Positions 17,081 to 25,484 of a stretch of 64,000 nucleotides of DNA are shown piece by piece. This DNA is from Sphingopyxis panaciterrae. GTDB taxonomy: Bacteria > Pseudomonadota > Alphaproteobacteria > Sphingomonadales > Sphingomonadaceae. Within the stretch, counting starts at the first letter, position 1, and the number at the start of each line of letters is the position of its first letter. The stretch lies in NCBI RefSeq assembly GCF_011762125.1, contig NZ_JAASQN010000003.1, positions 1 to 64,000 of the forward strand. The letters are read 5' to 3'. The notes beneath the pieces were generated by a model. The model was not told the origin of the DNA, did no database searches, and saw only the letters and a list, made by a program, of their open reading frames with translations. A program made the translations under genes and the position numbers.

Positions 17081-19057
17081 ATGAAAACCCGATCCTCCCT
17101 GTTCCGCTCGGCAACCTTCGCGGCCATCGGCGCGCTGCTTCTCACTTCGTGCGGCGGTGGCGGGGGTGGCGGTACGCCGACGCCCACGCCGACCCCGACG
17201 CCCACGCCAACTCCCACGCCGACCGGCGGGCTCTATACGCCGCCCGCCGCAGAGGCGCTCAGCGTCACCGAGGTGCAGCAGGTCATCGCCAATGCGGTGA
17301 GCGAGGCGCAGGCGCGCGGCCTGCCGTCGGTCATCGCGGTGACCGACCGCGTCGGCAATGTCCTCGCCGTTTTCCGGATGAACGGCGCGCGCGCGACCGC
17401 GACCACGGCGGCGGCGCCGAACGGCGCCAATATCGACGCGCAAAATGTGCCCTTCAAGGCCGAAGCCGGGGCGATCGCCAAGGCGGTGACCGGCGCCTAT
17501 CTGTCGAGCGGCGGCAACGCCTTTTCGACCCGCACCGCGAGCCAGATCGTCCAGGAACATTTTCCGCCCGCGCCGACCACCGCCGGCCTTGAAAGCGGGC
17601 CGTTGTTCGGGGTGCAGTTCAGCCAGCTTCCGTGCAGCGATTTGAACAGCCGTTTCGGCGCCGCGGGGTCTGCGGCACTGATCGGGCCGAAGCGCTCGCC
17701 GCTCGGCCTCGCCGCCGACCCCGGCGGGCTGCCGCTCTACAAGAATGGCGTGCTCGTCGGCGGCATCGGGGTGATGGGCGACGGCGATTACGGCCTCGAC
17801 ACCGATACGCTCGATATCGACAACGATCCCGAAGAATTCATCGCGCTCGCGGGCACGCGCGGGTTCGCGGCGCCGGCGGCGATCACCGCCGACAAGATCA
17901 CTGTTGACGGGACCAGCCTGCGTTTTTCCGACGCGACCTTCGCCGGGGTGATGAGCGGCGGCGGCGCGAGCTTTGCCAGCATCAACGGCAGCGCGGGCAA
18001 TCTGGTGGCGGTGACCGGCTATGCCGCAGCCACCGTCATCGCGGGCACCGCCTATGGCAGCGAAGCCTCGGGCATCCGCGCCTCGACCAGCGGCGAGTTT
18101 TCGAACCGCGACGCCTTTGTCCTCACCAACGGCAGCGGCACCAATCGCTACCCGATCCGGGCCGGAACCGACGGCGCGACGAACAGCGCACCGTTGACAG
18201 AGGCCGAAGCGCGCGCGGTGCTGGAGGAAGCGTTCGCGGTGATGAGCCGCGCCCGCGCGCAAATCCGCCGTCCGCTCGACAGCCGCGCGCAGGTGACGAT
18301 CAGCGTCGTCGACACGCAGGGGGCGGTGCTCGGCATCGTCCGGTCGCCCGACGCGCCGATTTTCGGCACCGACGTCAGCTTGCAGAAAGCGCGCACCGCC
18401 GCCTTCTTCTCGGGCGCGCAGGCGGGGGCGGAACTCAGCGCCAACGCCAGCGCCGACGTCCGCCAGTTCGTGCCCGCGACGCGGACCTTTTTGAATGATT
18501 CGACGGCGCTGACCGGCAAGATCGCTTTCGCCGACCGGTCGGGCGGCAATCTGTCGCGGCCCTATTTTCCCGACGGCGAGCTCGGGCGGCCGCATGGGCC
18601 GCTGTCGCGTCCGATCGCGCAGTTCAATCCCTTTTCGACCGGTCTGCAATCGGCGCTGGTCATCGGCAATATCGGCGCGCATCTGGGCTTTGTCGGCGGC
18701 ACCAGCGGGGCCGACACACCGGCGCGCTGCACAACCCTGCCCGACGTCGCGGCGGGACAGAACCGGCTGCAGAACGGCATCCAGATCTTCCCGGGATCGG
18801 TCCCCATCTATCGCGGCGACAAGCTCGTCGGCGCGATCGGCGTGTCGGGCGACGGCATCGACCAGGACGATATGATCAGCTTCCTGGGCGCGCACAACGG
18901 CGGCGCGCGCGTCGGCGGCATCGGCAATGCGCCGAAGCCGATCCGCGCCGACACGATCGTCGTCAATGTCGGCGCCGGGGTTCGCCTGCGCTATATCAGC
19001 TGCCCCTTCGCGCCCTTCCTCGACACGGCGCAGCAAAATGTCTGCGACGGGTTATAG
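17081..19057 (+). CDS. Lipoprotein with two GlcG/HbpS-like domains and a Thr-Pro stalk
   Basis: A 658-residue lipoprotein: the signal ends in LLTSC with lipid-attachment Cys24, followed by seven glycines and a Thr-Pro repeat at residues 32-48. Two GlcG/HbpS-like domains (PF03928 type) follow, at about 58-260 (SVIAVTDRVGNVLAVFRM ... LVGGIGVMGDG) and 372-600 (VTISVVDTQGAVLGIVR ... KARTAAFF ... LVGAIGVSGDG), each with a long insertion. HbpS of Streptomyces binds and senses haem; GlcG function is unclear. It lies 4 bp from the upstream cytochrome gene and 3 bp from the downstream barrel gene. It likely sits on a membrane surface as part of the same complex. Confidence 0.82.
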   Translation: MKTRSSLFRSATFAAIGALLLTSCGGGGGGGTPTPTPTPTPTPTPTPTGGLYTPPAAEALSVTEVQQVIANAVSEAQARGLPSVIAVTDRVGNVLAVFRMNGARATATTAAAPNGANIDAQNVPFKAEAGAIAKAVTGAYLSSGGNAFSTRTASQIVQEHFPPAPTTAGLESGPLFGVQFSQLPCSDLNSRFGAAGSAALIGPKRSPLGLAADPGGLPLYKNGVLVGGIGVMGDGDYGLDTDTLDIDNDPEEFIALAGTRGFAAPAAITADKITVDGTSLRFSDATFAGVMSGGGASFASINGSAGNLVAVTGYAAATVIAGTAYGSEASGIRASTSGEFSNRDAFVLTNGSGTNRYPIRAGTDGATNSAPLTEAEARAVLEEAFAVMSRARAQIRRPLDSRAQVTISVVDTQGAVLGIVRSPDAPIFGTDVSLQKARTAAFFSGAQAGAELSANASADVRQFVPATRTFLNDSTALTGKIAFADRSGGNLSRPYFPDGELGRPHGPLSRPIAQFNPFSTGLQSALVIGNIGAHLGFVGGTSGADTPARCTTLPDVAAGQNRLQNGIQIFPGSVPIYRGDKLVGAIGVSGDGIDQDDMISFLGAHNGGARVGGIGNAPKPIRADTIVVNVGAGVRLRYISCPFAPFLDTAQQNVCDGL

Positions 19058-19060
19058 GCG

Positions 19061-20968
19061 ATGATGGCGGGGGGCAGCCTTTGGCCGATCATCGCGAGCC
19101 TCGCGGCGCAGGCTGCGCCGGGCGGTGCCGCCGAGCCCGCGCCCGCGCCGCCGCCTGCGGCCGAGGAGCCCGCGCTCGATGACCTGACCCCGCCGCCGCC
19201 GCCGGTCGACTGGCAGGAGATGATGGACGATGATCTGGTCACCCAGATCCTCGAAGGGCGCCGCCGCCCCGGTTATCAGCCCGACCTGCCCGACCAGCTG
19301 ACCCAGGACAATGTCGGCGCGCTGCGCCCGCCGCCTCCGCAAGCTTTCCCGGGGATCGAGGACCAGCTTCCCGTCCCCGACCGCTGGAGGCTGATCGAAT
19401 CGCTGGGCGTGGTCAAGGAACGCTGGTTCGACCCCTATCACCAGAATACGCTGAAGGGTGACCGGCCGATCAACCGCAGCAAGGTGCCGTGGTTGCCGAT
19501 CAAGGGCGACGACTGGTTTTTCGTCGCCAATCTGGTGTCGGATTCGGTGTTCGAACCGCGCACCTTCCCGATCCCGGTCGGGGTCCAGACGACCGAGCGC
19601 CCGGGCAGCCTCGACGTGTTCGGCAAGAACCGCAGCTTCGTCGCCGCGCAGACCTTCATCGCGGGCTTTGCGCTGATCAAGGGATCGACCGCGTTCAAGC
19701 CGCCCGATGTCGAATATCGGCTGACGCTCGCCTATCAGGCCAATTATGTCGACGTGCCCGAACGGCGCGTGCTCGACGTGCGCCCGTCGAAGGCGAGCCA
19801 TCGCTTCGATCATTTCATCGGGGTGCAGGAAGCCTTTATCGACAAGCATCTCGGCAACACGTCCGATCGCTTCGATTTCTATTCGATCCGCGTCGGCATC
19901 CAGCCGTTCCAGAGCGACTTTCGCGGTTTCCTGTTCAACGACAGCCAGCTTGGCGTCCGCCTGTTCGGCAACCGCGACAACAACCGCTTCCAATATAATC
20001 TCGCGGCCTTCTGGCGGCTCGAAAAGGATACCAACAGCGGGCTCAACGACATCACCCAGACGCCGCGCGACGATTTCATCTTCACCGGCAATCTCTATCG
20101 CCAGGATTTCCCGTTCGTCGGGCTGACCAGCCAGGTCAGCGTGACCTATAATATGAACCGCGAAAAGAACGACATCCAGATCGATCATAATGGCTTCCCG
20201 GTGCGCCCCGCGCTGCTCGGCGACCTGCGCGGGCGCGAATATGATGTCGTCTATCTCGGCTACAGCGCCGACGGGCGGATCGGGCGGATCAACCTGACCG
20301 CGAGTTTCTATGCGGCGCTCGGCGAGGACCGGAACAGCTTCTTCACCAGCAAACCGGCGCAGATCCGCGCCGGCTTCGGTGCGGTGGAACTGAGCTATGA
20401 TCATGACTGGATGCGCTTCCGCCTGTCGGGGCTTTATGCGACCGGCGATCGCGACCCGTATAACAATACCGAGGGCGGCTTCGACGCGATCTTCGAAAAT
20501 CCGATCTTCGGCGGCGCCGACACCAGCTACTGGATTCGCCAGACGATCCCGTTCGCGGGCGGCGGGCGCGTCATTTCGATCAGCGGCCGCAACGGCCTGC
20601 TCAACTCGCTGCGCTCGTCGAAGGAAGAGGGGCAGTCGAATTTCAACAATCCGGGCACCGTCTTCGTCGGGATCGGCGGCGATTTCGACCTGACCCCCGA
20701 ATTTCGCGTCAGCACCAATTTCAACCATCTGTGGTTCGCCGACACGTCGAGCCTGCAGGTGCTGCGCAGCGAGGGATCGATCCCGAAGGACATCGGCTTC
20801 GACCTGTCGGTCGCGACGATCTGGCGGCCCAAGGCGACGCAGAATATCGTCGGCCGCCTCAGCGCCGCGGTGCTGCTGCCGGGCAAAGGGTTCAAGGATT
20901 TGTTCGAAAACAAGCAGCGCGACGACGCCTATCTGTCGATCCTCGCCAATGTGATCGTGAGTTTCTAG
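19061..20968 (+). CDS. Predicted large outer-membrane beta-barrel protein
   Basis: A 635-residue protein with a signal-like N-terminus (WPIIASLAAQAAPGGA), a proline-rich segment at about residues 27-50, and a long region of alternating amphipathic strands (for example FDFYSIRVGIQPFQS, QYNLAAFWRLEK, RINLTASFYAALGE, RFRLSGLYATGD). It ends in NVIVSF, and a C-terminal Phe is the usual signal for BAM-mediated insertion. I cannot name a family. Size and position between cytochrome genes recall the MtrB/PioB barrels that sheath a multihaem cytochrome, but I see no MtrB sequence signature such as an N-terminal CXXC. The stop codon directly abuts the next start. Confidence 0.75.
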   Translation: MMAGGSLWPIIASLAAQAAPGGAAEPAPAPPPAAEEPALDDLTPPPPPVDWQEMMDDDLVTQILEGRRRPGYQPDLPDQLTQDNVGALRPPPPQAFPGIEDQLPVPDRWRLIESLGVVKERWFDPYHQNTLKGDRPINRSKVPWLPIKGDDWFFVANLVSDSVFEPRTFPIPVGVQTTERPGSLDVFGKNRSFVAAQTFIAGFALIKGSTAFKPPDVEYRLTLAYQANYVDVPERRVLDVRPSKASHRFDHFIGVQEAFIDKHLGNTSDRFDFYSIRVGIQPFQSDFRGFLFNDSQLGVRLFGNRDNNRFQYNLAAFWRLEKDTNSGLNDITQTPRDDFIFTGNLYRQDFPFVGLTSQVSVTYNMNREKNDIQIDHNGFPVRPALLGDLRGREYDVVYLGYSADGRIGRINLTASFYAALGEDRNSFFTSKPAQIRAGFGAVELSYDHDWMRFRLSGLYATGDRDPYNNTEGGFDAIFENPIFGGADTSYWIRQTIPFAGGGRVISISGRNGLLNSLRSSKEEGQSNFNNPGTVFVGIGGDFDLTPEFRVSTNFNHLWFADTSSLQVLRSEGSIPKDIGFDLSVATIWRPKATQNIVGRLSAAVLLPGKGFKDLFENKQRDDAYLSILANVIVSF

Positions 20969-23900
20969 ATGATGGCGCGCAAGCTTTTCGCCTTTCTGGC
21001 CTTCGCGCTGATGACGCTGGCGTTCGGCGCCAGCATCGTCCGCGCGTCCGAAGAGGAAAAGCCGCTCAAGATCGAATATCGCTTCACCCCCCCGGCGCCG
21101 CGCGAGCAGAGCGAAGCCGACGTCGGCGCCAAGTCCGAGGGCTGCTATAGCTGCCATACGCGCACCGACCAGCCGTCGATGCACACGACCCCGGCGGTGC
21201 GGCTCGGCTGCACCGATTGCCACGGCGGCGACGCGACGTCGCCCGCGGCCTTCGGCAAGCCCGAGCTTGGCTACAAGAACGCGTACAATATCGCGGCGAT
21301 GAAGCTCGCGCATCCGCAGCCGACCCTGCCGGGCGCGTGGCACGGCAGTTCGGCGAACCCCGAGCGAAGCTATACGTTGCTCAACAAGGAATCGCCCGAG
21401 TTCATCCGCTTCGTGAACCCCAGCGACTATCGCGTCGCGCGCGAGGCGTGCGGCGCGTGCCACCTCGAGATCATCGAGGCGACCGAACGCTCGCAAATGT
21501 CGACCGCGGCGATGTTCTGGGCCGGCGCCGCCTATAACAACGGCATCGTTCCGTATAAGAAATCGATCTTCGGCGAGGCCTATACGCGCGACGGCAAGGC
21601 GGCGTGCGTCCTGTCGCCCTCGACGCGGCTGACCGCCGAGGAATATAAGGAAGCGTGCAAGCCGTCGTTCGGTTTCGACAAGATCTTGACCGATGCCGAG
21701 GCGAAGCGCGGCGCGCTCGCCAAAATCTATCCGCTGCCGCGCTGGAACGTCATGCCGCCGAGCGACGTGTTCCGCGTGTTCGAACGCGGCGGCCGCAACA
21801 TCGGCACGCAATTCCCCGAGATCGGCCTGCCCAATCCGACCGGCAGCATCCAGCGGCTCGAGGAACCGGGGCGCCCCGACCTCAAACAATCGAACCGCGG
21901 CCCCGGCACCGGGCTGCGCATCGCGATCGCGGTGCTCAACCTCCACAAGACGCGCCTTAACGACCCTTATATGTGGTTCATGGGGACCAACGACCAGCCG
22001 GGCGACTATCGCCATTCGGGCTGTTCGGGCTGCCATGTCATCTATGCCAACGACCGCGAGCCGCGCCACAGCCTGACCTATGCCAAGTTCGGCCGCGACG
22101 GCGAAAGCGCGACGGTCGATCCGACGATCGCCGGAAAGCAGGCGACGGCGGGTGGAGACGGCCATGGCGGGGGTCATGACGATAAGACCCCCGGTGCGGT
22201 TGCCGATGAGCATGGCGGCGGTGGCGGTCATGGATCGCTGATCGATCCGACCCGCTCGCATGCGCCCGAAAACCCGCGGCGCAAGGAGGCGGGGCACCCG
22301 ATCAGCCACGCCTTCACCCGCGCGATCCCGACCTCGCAATGCATGACCTGCCACATGCACCAGCCGAATATCTTCCTGAACTCCTACCTCGGCTACACGA
22401 TGTGGGATTATGAATCGGACGCGCCGCAGATGTGGCCGGGCCCCGACAACAGCGCGCCGCGCCCGCCGGGGATGAGCGACGCGGACTATCAGAAGAAATA
22501 CAAGCAGCAGCGCTACCCGACCGCGGCCGAGGTGCACCGCGTGCTCGAACGCAATCCCGAAGGCGCGGGGCCGCGCGGGCTGTGGGCCGACGTCGAATTT
22601 CTGCGCGACGTCTATGACGTCAACGACAGCAACAAGGATACGCAGTTCGCCGACTATCATGGTCACGGCTGGAATTTCCGCGGCGTCTTCAAGCGCGATC
22701 GCGAGGGCAATTTGCTGACCGCCGACGGCAATATGGCGACTTACGGCACCGATACCGCGCATATCATCGACCCGAAGGATCCCGAAAAGTGGCGCAAGAG
22801 TTGCAGCCATTACAGCGATCCGAAGCAACGCGACCTCTGCCTGTCGAGCGCGGATCCGGGCAAGCCGGGGATCGAAGGCAAGTTCGTGCCGCCCGGCATC
22901 AACCCCGGCAAGACGGTCCATATGATGGACATCCATGCCGAAAAGGGCATGCAATGCGCCGACTGCCACTTCGCGCAGGACAGCCACGGCAATGGCTATA
23001 TCCAGGGCGAGGTCGCGAATGCGATCGAGATCAGCTGCAAGGATTGCCACGGCACCGCCGACGCGCTGCCCAATCTGCTCACCTCGAATGTCGCGGCGCG
23101 GCCGCAGGGCACCAACCTCGCGCTGCTCCGCAACCCCGACGGGCGGCGGCGCTTCGAATTCCAATATGACGACAATGCCGAGGTTGTCGGCCTGATCCAG
23201 CGTTCGATCGTCGACCCGAAACTCGAATGGCAGGTCAGCCTGGTCAAGCAGGCGGTGACGCCGGGGCCGCATTTCAACGCCAAGGCGGCGCGCGCCAAAC
23301 TGATGGCGCGCTCGGGCGCCGAGGACGGCAGCTTCGCTTGGGGGCCGGGTGTTCCCAGGGAGGACCGCGCGCACGGCGAAGACCGGATGACCTGCTTCAC
23401 CTGCCACCTGTCGTGGACGACGAGCTGCGGCGGCTGCCATTTGCCGATCGAGGCGAACTGGAAGACCAGGATGCACCATTTCGAGGGTGAGGAGACGCGC
23501 AACTTCGCCACCTATAATCCACAGGTGGCGCGCGACGAGATGTTCCAGCTCGGCCGTCACCAGCTGACCAAGCCCGGCGAGCCGGGGCCGCCCGATGAAA
23601 ATGGAAATCCGACGGCGCGTGGGATCATCACCCCGGTGCGCTCGACATCGGCGCTGATCCTGTCGTCGACGAACATCAACCGCGAGCGCATCTATGTGCA
23701 GCAGCCGCCGATCTCGTCGGCGGGCTTCTCCAGCCAGGCCTTCGCGCCGCACTTCCCGCACACCGTACGGCGGCAGGAAACCAAGCAGTGCACCGACTGT
23801 CATTTGTCGGCGGCGGATGACAATAATGCGATCATGGCGCAGCTCAATCTGCTCGGCACCAACTTCGTCAATTTCGTCGGGCTCAATGTCTGGTCGGGGC

Positions 23901-25294
23901 TGGAGGGCGGTTTCCAGGCGACGCGCGTCACCGAATGGGACGAGCCGCAGGCGGTGATCGGCAGCTATCTGCAGAAATATGCCTATCCCGATTATTGGAA
24001 GCTGCACGTCGAGCAGAACGGGCGCGAACTCAAAAACTGGGTGCGCGGCAAGACGTTCGACAAAAAGGGTTCGGGCGAAACGCACGCGCTCGAGGAATTC
24101 GCCAATTTCGTCCAGGACACCAGTGGCCGGGTGAACTGCCTGCAGCAGCGCGGCGAATATATGTTCGTGGCCGAGGGCAAGGGCGGCTTCCGCGTTTATG
24201 ACGTCGCATCGATCGGCAACAAGGGTTTCTCCGAACGCATCGTCCGCGCCCCCTTCTCGCCGCTCGGTCACGATACCCATGTGAAGACGGCAAACGCGAC
24301 CTGCATGGCGATCGCGACGACGCAGCCGGTCAGCATGAGCCGCAATGAGGCGATCCGGAAGAATTTCCCCGAAAATCTCGAACAGGAAATGCACCCCATC
24401 TATCGCTATGCGGTGATCACCGACAGCGTCGAGGGGCTGATCCTCGTCGATATCGACACGCTCGCCGACGGCGAATTCCGCAACAACAAGCTGACGCGGG
24501 CGCTGACCTGGAACGAGGGCAATGTGCTCGCCGGCGCGCGGCATGTGACGCTCGCGGGCAGTTTTGCCTATGTCACCACCGATGCCGGGCTCGTCGTGCT
24601 CGATCTGTCGACGCCGCTGCAGCCGAAGGTGACGGCGCAGTTGCCGCTGACCGACGCGCGCGCGAGCGCGGTGCAGTTTCGCTACCTCTGGGTCAGTGAT
24701 GCCGAGGGGGTGAAGCTGTTCGACGTCACCAATCTGGCGCAGCCGGTGGCGGTGCCGTCGGGCACGGTGCGGCTGGCCGATGCGCGGAAAATCTATCTCG
24801 CGCGCACCTATATGTATGTCGCGGCGAAGGCCGACGGGCTGGTGATCGTCGACGTGAAGCGCCCCGCGGCGCCGGTCGTGTGGCCGGGGCTGACCTTTGG
24901 CGGCGCGATGAGCGATGCCGAGGATGTGATCGTCGGATCGACCAATGCCTCGCTGTTCGCTTATGTCGCCGACGGGCGGAACGGCATCAAGGTGCTGCAA
25001 CTGACCAGCCCCGACAATCCCGGACTCTATGGCTTCTCGCCGAAGCCGACCCCCGAACTGATCGCGTGGGCGAAGACGCCGTCGCCGGCGCTGGCGCTGT
25101 CAAAGGGTCTCGACCGCGACCGCGCGGTCGACGAGACGGGCGGGCAGATGGCGGTGTTCGGGCGCCTGGGATCACGGCCCTTCACGCGGCCGGAAATGGA
25201 GAAATTGTTCCTGAACAGCAAGGGCATGGTCTACAAGGTTCGCGACGAGGTGGACGAGAGCGGCTGGCGGCCGCCGCTGAAATACGCGGACTAA
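20969..25294 (+). CDS. Decahaem c-type cytochrome fused to LVIVD-repeat beta-propeller
   Basis: A 1441-residue exported protein. A signal peptide (MARKLFAFLAFALMTLAFGASIVRA) precedes ten CXXCH haem sites at Cys59, 81, 161, 352, 458, 663, 690, 809, 820 and 941. Residues 398-422 are a His/Gly-rich loop. From about 1054 to 1355 come five or six LVIVD-type repeats (EYMFVAEGKGGFRVYDV, SFAYVTTDAGLVVLDLSTP, RYLWVSDAEGVKLFDVTN, MYVAAKADGLVIVDVKRP, LFAYVADGRNGIKVL), a beta-propeller. The gene starts immediately after the barrel gene stop. It is likely the terminal electron carrier of the operon, periplasmic or surface-exposed. The electron acceptor is unknown. Confidence 0.88.
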   Translation: MMARKLFAFLAFALMTLAFGASIVRASEEEKPLKIEYRFTPPAPREQSEADVGAKSEGCYSCHTRTDQPSMHTTPAVRLGCTDCHGGDATSPAAFGKPELGYKNAYNIAAMKLAHPQPTLPGAWHGSSANPERSYTLLNKESPEFIRFVNPSDYRVAREACGACHLEIIEATERSQMSTAAMFWAGAAYNNGIVPYKKSIFGEAYTRDGKAACVLSPSTRLTAEEYKEACKPSFGFDKILTDAEAKRGALAKIYPLPRWNVMPPSDVFRVFERGGRNIGTQFPEIGLPNPTGSIQRLEEPGRPDLKQSNRGPGTGLRIAIAVLNLHKTRLNDPYMWFMGTNDQPGDYRHSGCSGCHVIYANDREPRHSLTYAKFGRDGESATVDPTIAGKQATAGGDGHGGGHDDKTPGAVADEHGGGGGHGSLIDPTRSHAPENPRRKEAGHPISHAFTRAIPTSQCMTCHMHQPNIFLNSYLGYTMWDYESDAPQMWPGPDNSAPRPPGMSDADYQKKYKQQRYPTAAEVHRVLERNPEGAGPRGLWADVEFLRDVYDVNDSNKDTQFADYHGHGWNFRGVFKRDREGNLLTADGNMATYGTDTAHIIDPKDPEKWRKSCSHYSDPKQRDLCLSSADPGKPGIEGKFVPPGINPGKTVHMMDIHAEKGMQCADCHFAQDSHGNGYIQGEVANAIEISCKDCHGTADALPNLLTSNVAARPQGTNLALLRNPDGRRRFEFQYDDNAEVVGLIQRSIVDPKLEWQVSLVKQAVTPGPHFNAKAARAKLMARSGAEDGSFAWGPGVPREDRAHGEDRMTCFTCHLSWTTSCGGCHLPIEANWKTRMHHFEGEETRNFATYNPQVARDEMFQLGRHQLTKPGEPGPPDENGNPTARGIITPVRSTSALILSSTNINRERIYVQQPPISSAGFSSQAFAPHFPHTVRRQETKQCTDCHLSAADDNNAIMAQLNLLGTNFVNFVGLNVWSGLEGGFQATRVTEWDEPQAVIGSYLQKYAYPDYWKLHVEQNGRELKNWVRGKTFDKKGSGETHALEEFANFVQDTSGRVNCLQQRGEYMFVAEGKGGFRVYDVASIGNKGFSERIVRAPFSPLGHDTHVKTANATCMAIATTQPVSMSRNEAIRKNFPENLEQEMHPIYRYAVITDSVEGLILVDIDTLADGEFRNNKLTRALTWNEGNVLAGARHVTLAGSFAYVTTDAGLVVLDLSTPLQPKVTAQLPLTDARASAVQFRYLWVSDAEGVKLFDVTNLAQPVAVPSGTVRLADARKIYLARTYMYVAAKADGLVIVDVKRPAAPVVWPGLTFGGAMSDAEDVIVGSTNASLFAYVADGRNGIKVLQLTSPDNPGLYGFSPKPTPELIAWAKTPSPALALSKGLDRDRAVDETGGQMAVFGRLGSRPFTRPEMEKLFLNSKGMVYKVRDEVDESGWRPPLKYAD

Positions 25295-25337
25295 CGCTGC
25301 TGGTCGTCTTACGGCCGGTAGCTGCCACCCCATTCAC

Positions 25338-25429
25338 CGTTACCCCGGACTTGATCCGGGGTCCCGCTTGACTTCGAAAACTGCTGATGCTCCCAAAAAG
25401 CGGGATCCCGGGTCAAGCCCGGGATGACG
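25338..25429 (-). repeat. REP-like composite palindrome, copy 3 (inverted)
   Basis: Same family as the copy at 3376 but in the opposite orientation: it begins ccccggacttgatccggggt and ends with ggtcaagcccgggatgacg. It lies between the convergent decahaem and rsh genes and could act as a transcript end. Confidence 0.85.
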
Positions 25430-25484
25430 ATGAAATATGGGAACGTCCGCTCCCCATCCCAAAGCCGACGCGATCGACTCCGGC

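Noticed and set aside
19052..25000. A 1982-codon open frame on the minus strand opposite the barrel and decahaem genes
   Set aside because: The + strand proteins have signal peptides, ten CXXCH motifs and a coherent operon. The antisense frame has no recognisable domain, is Arg/Asp/Ala-rich and is the usual by-product of strong GC codon bias.
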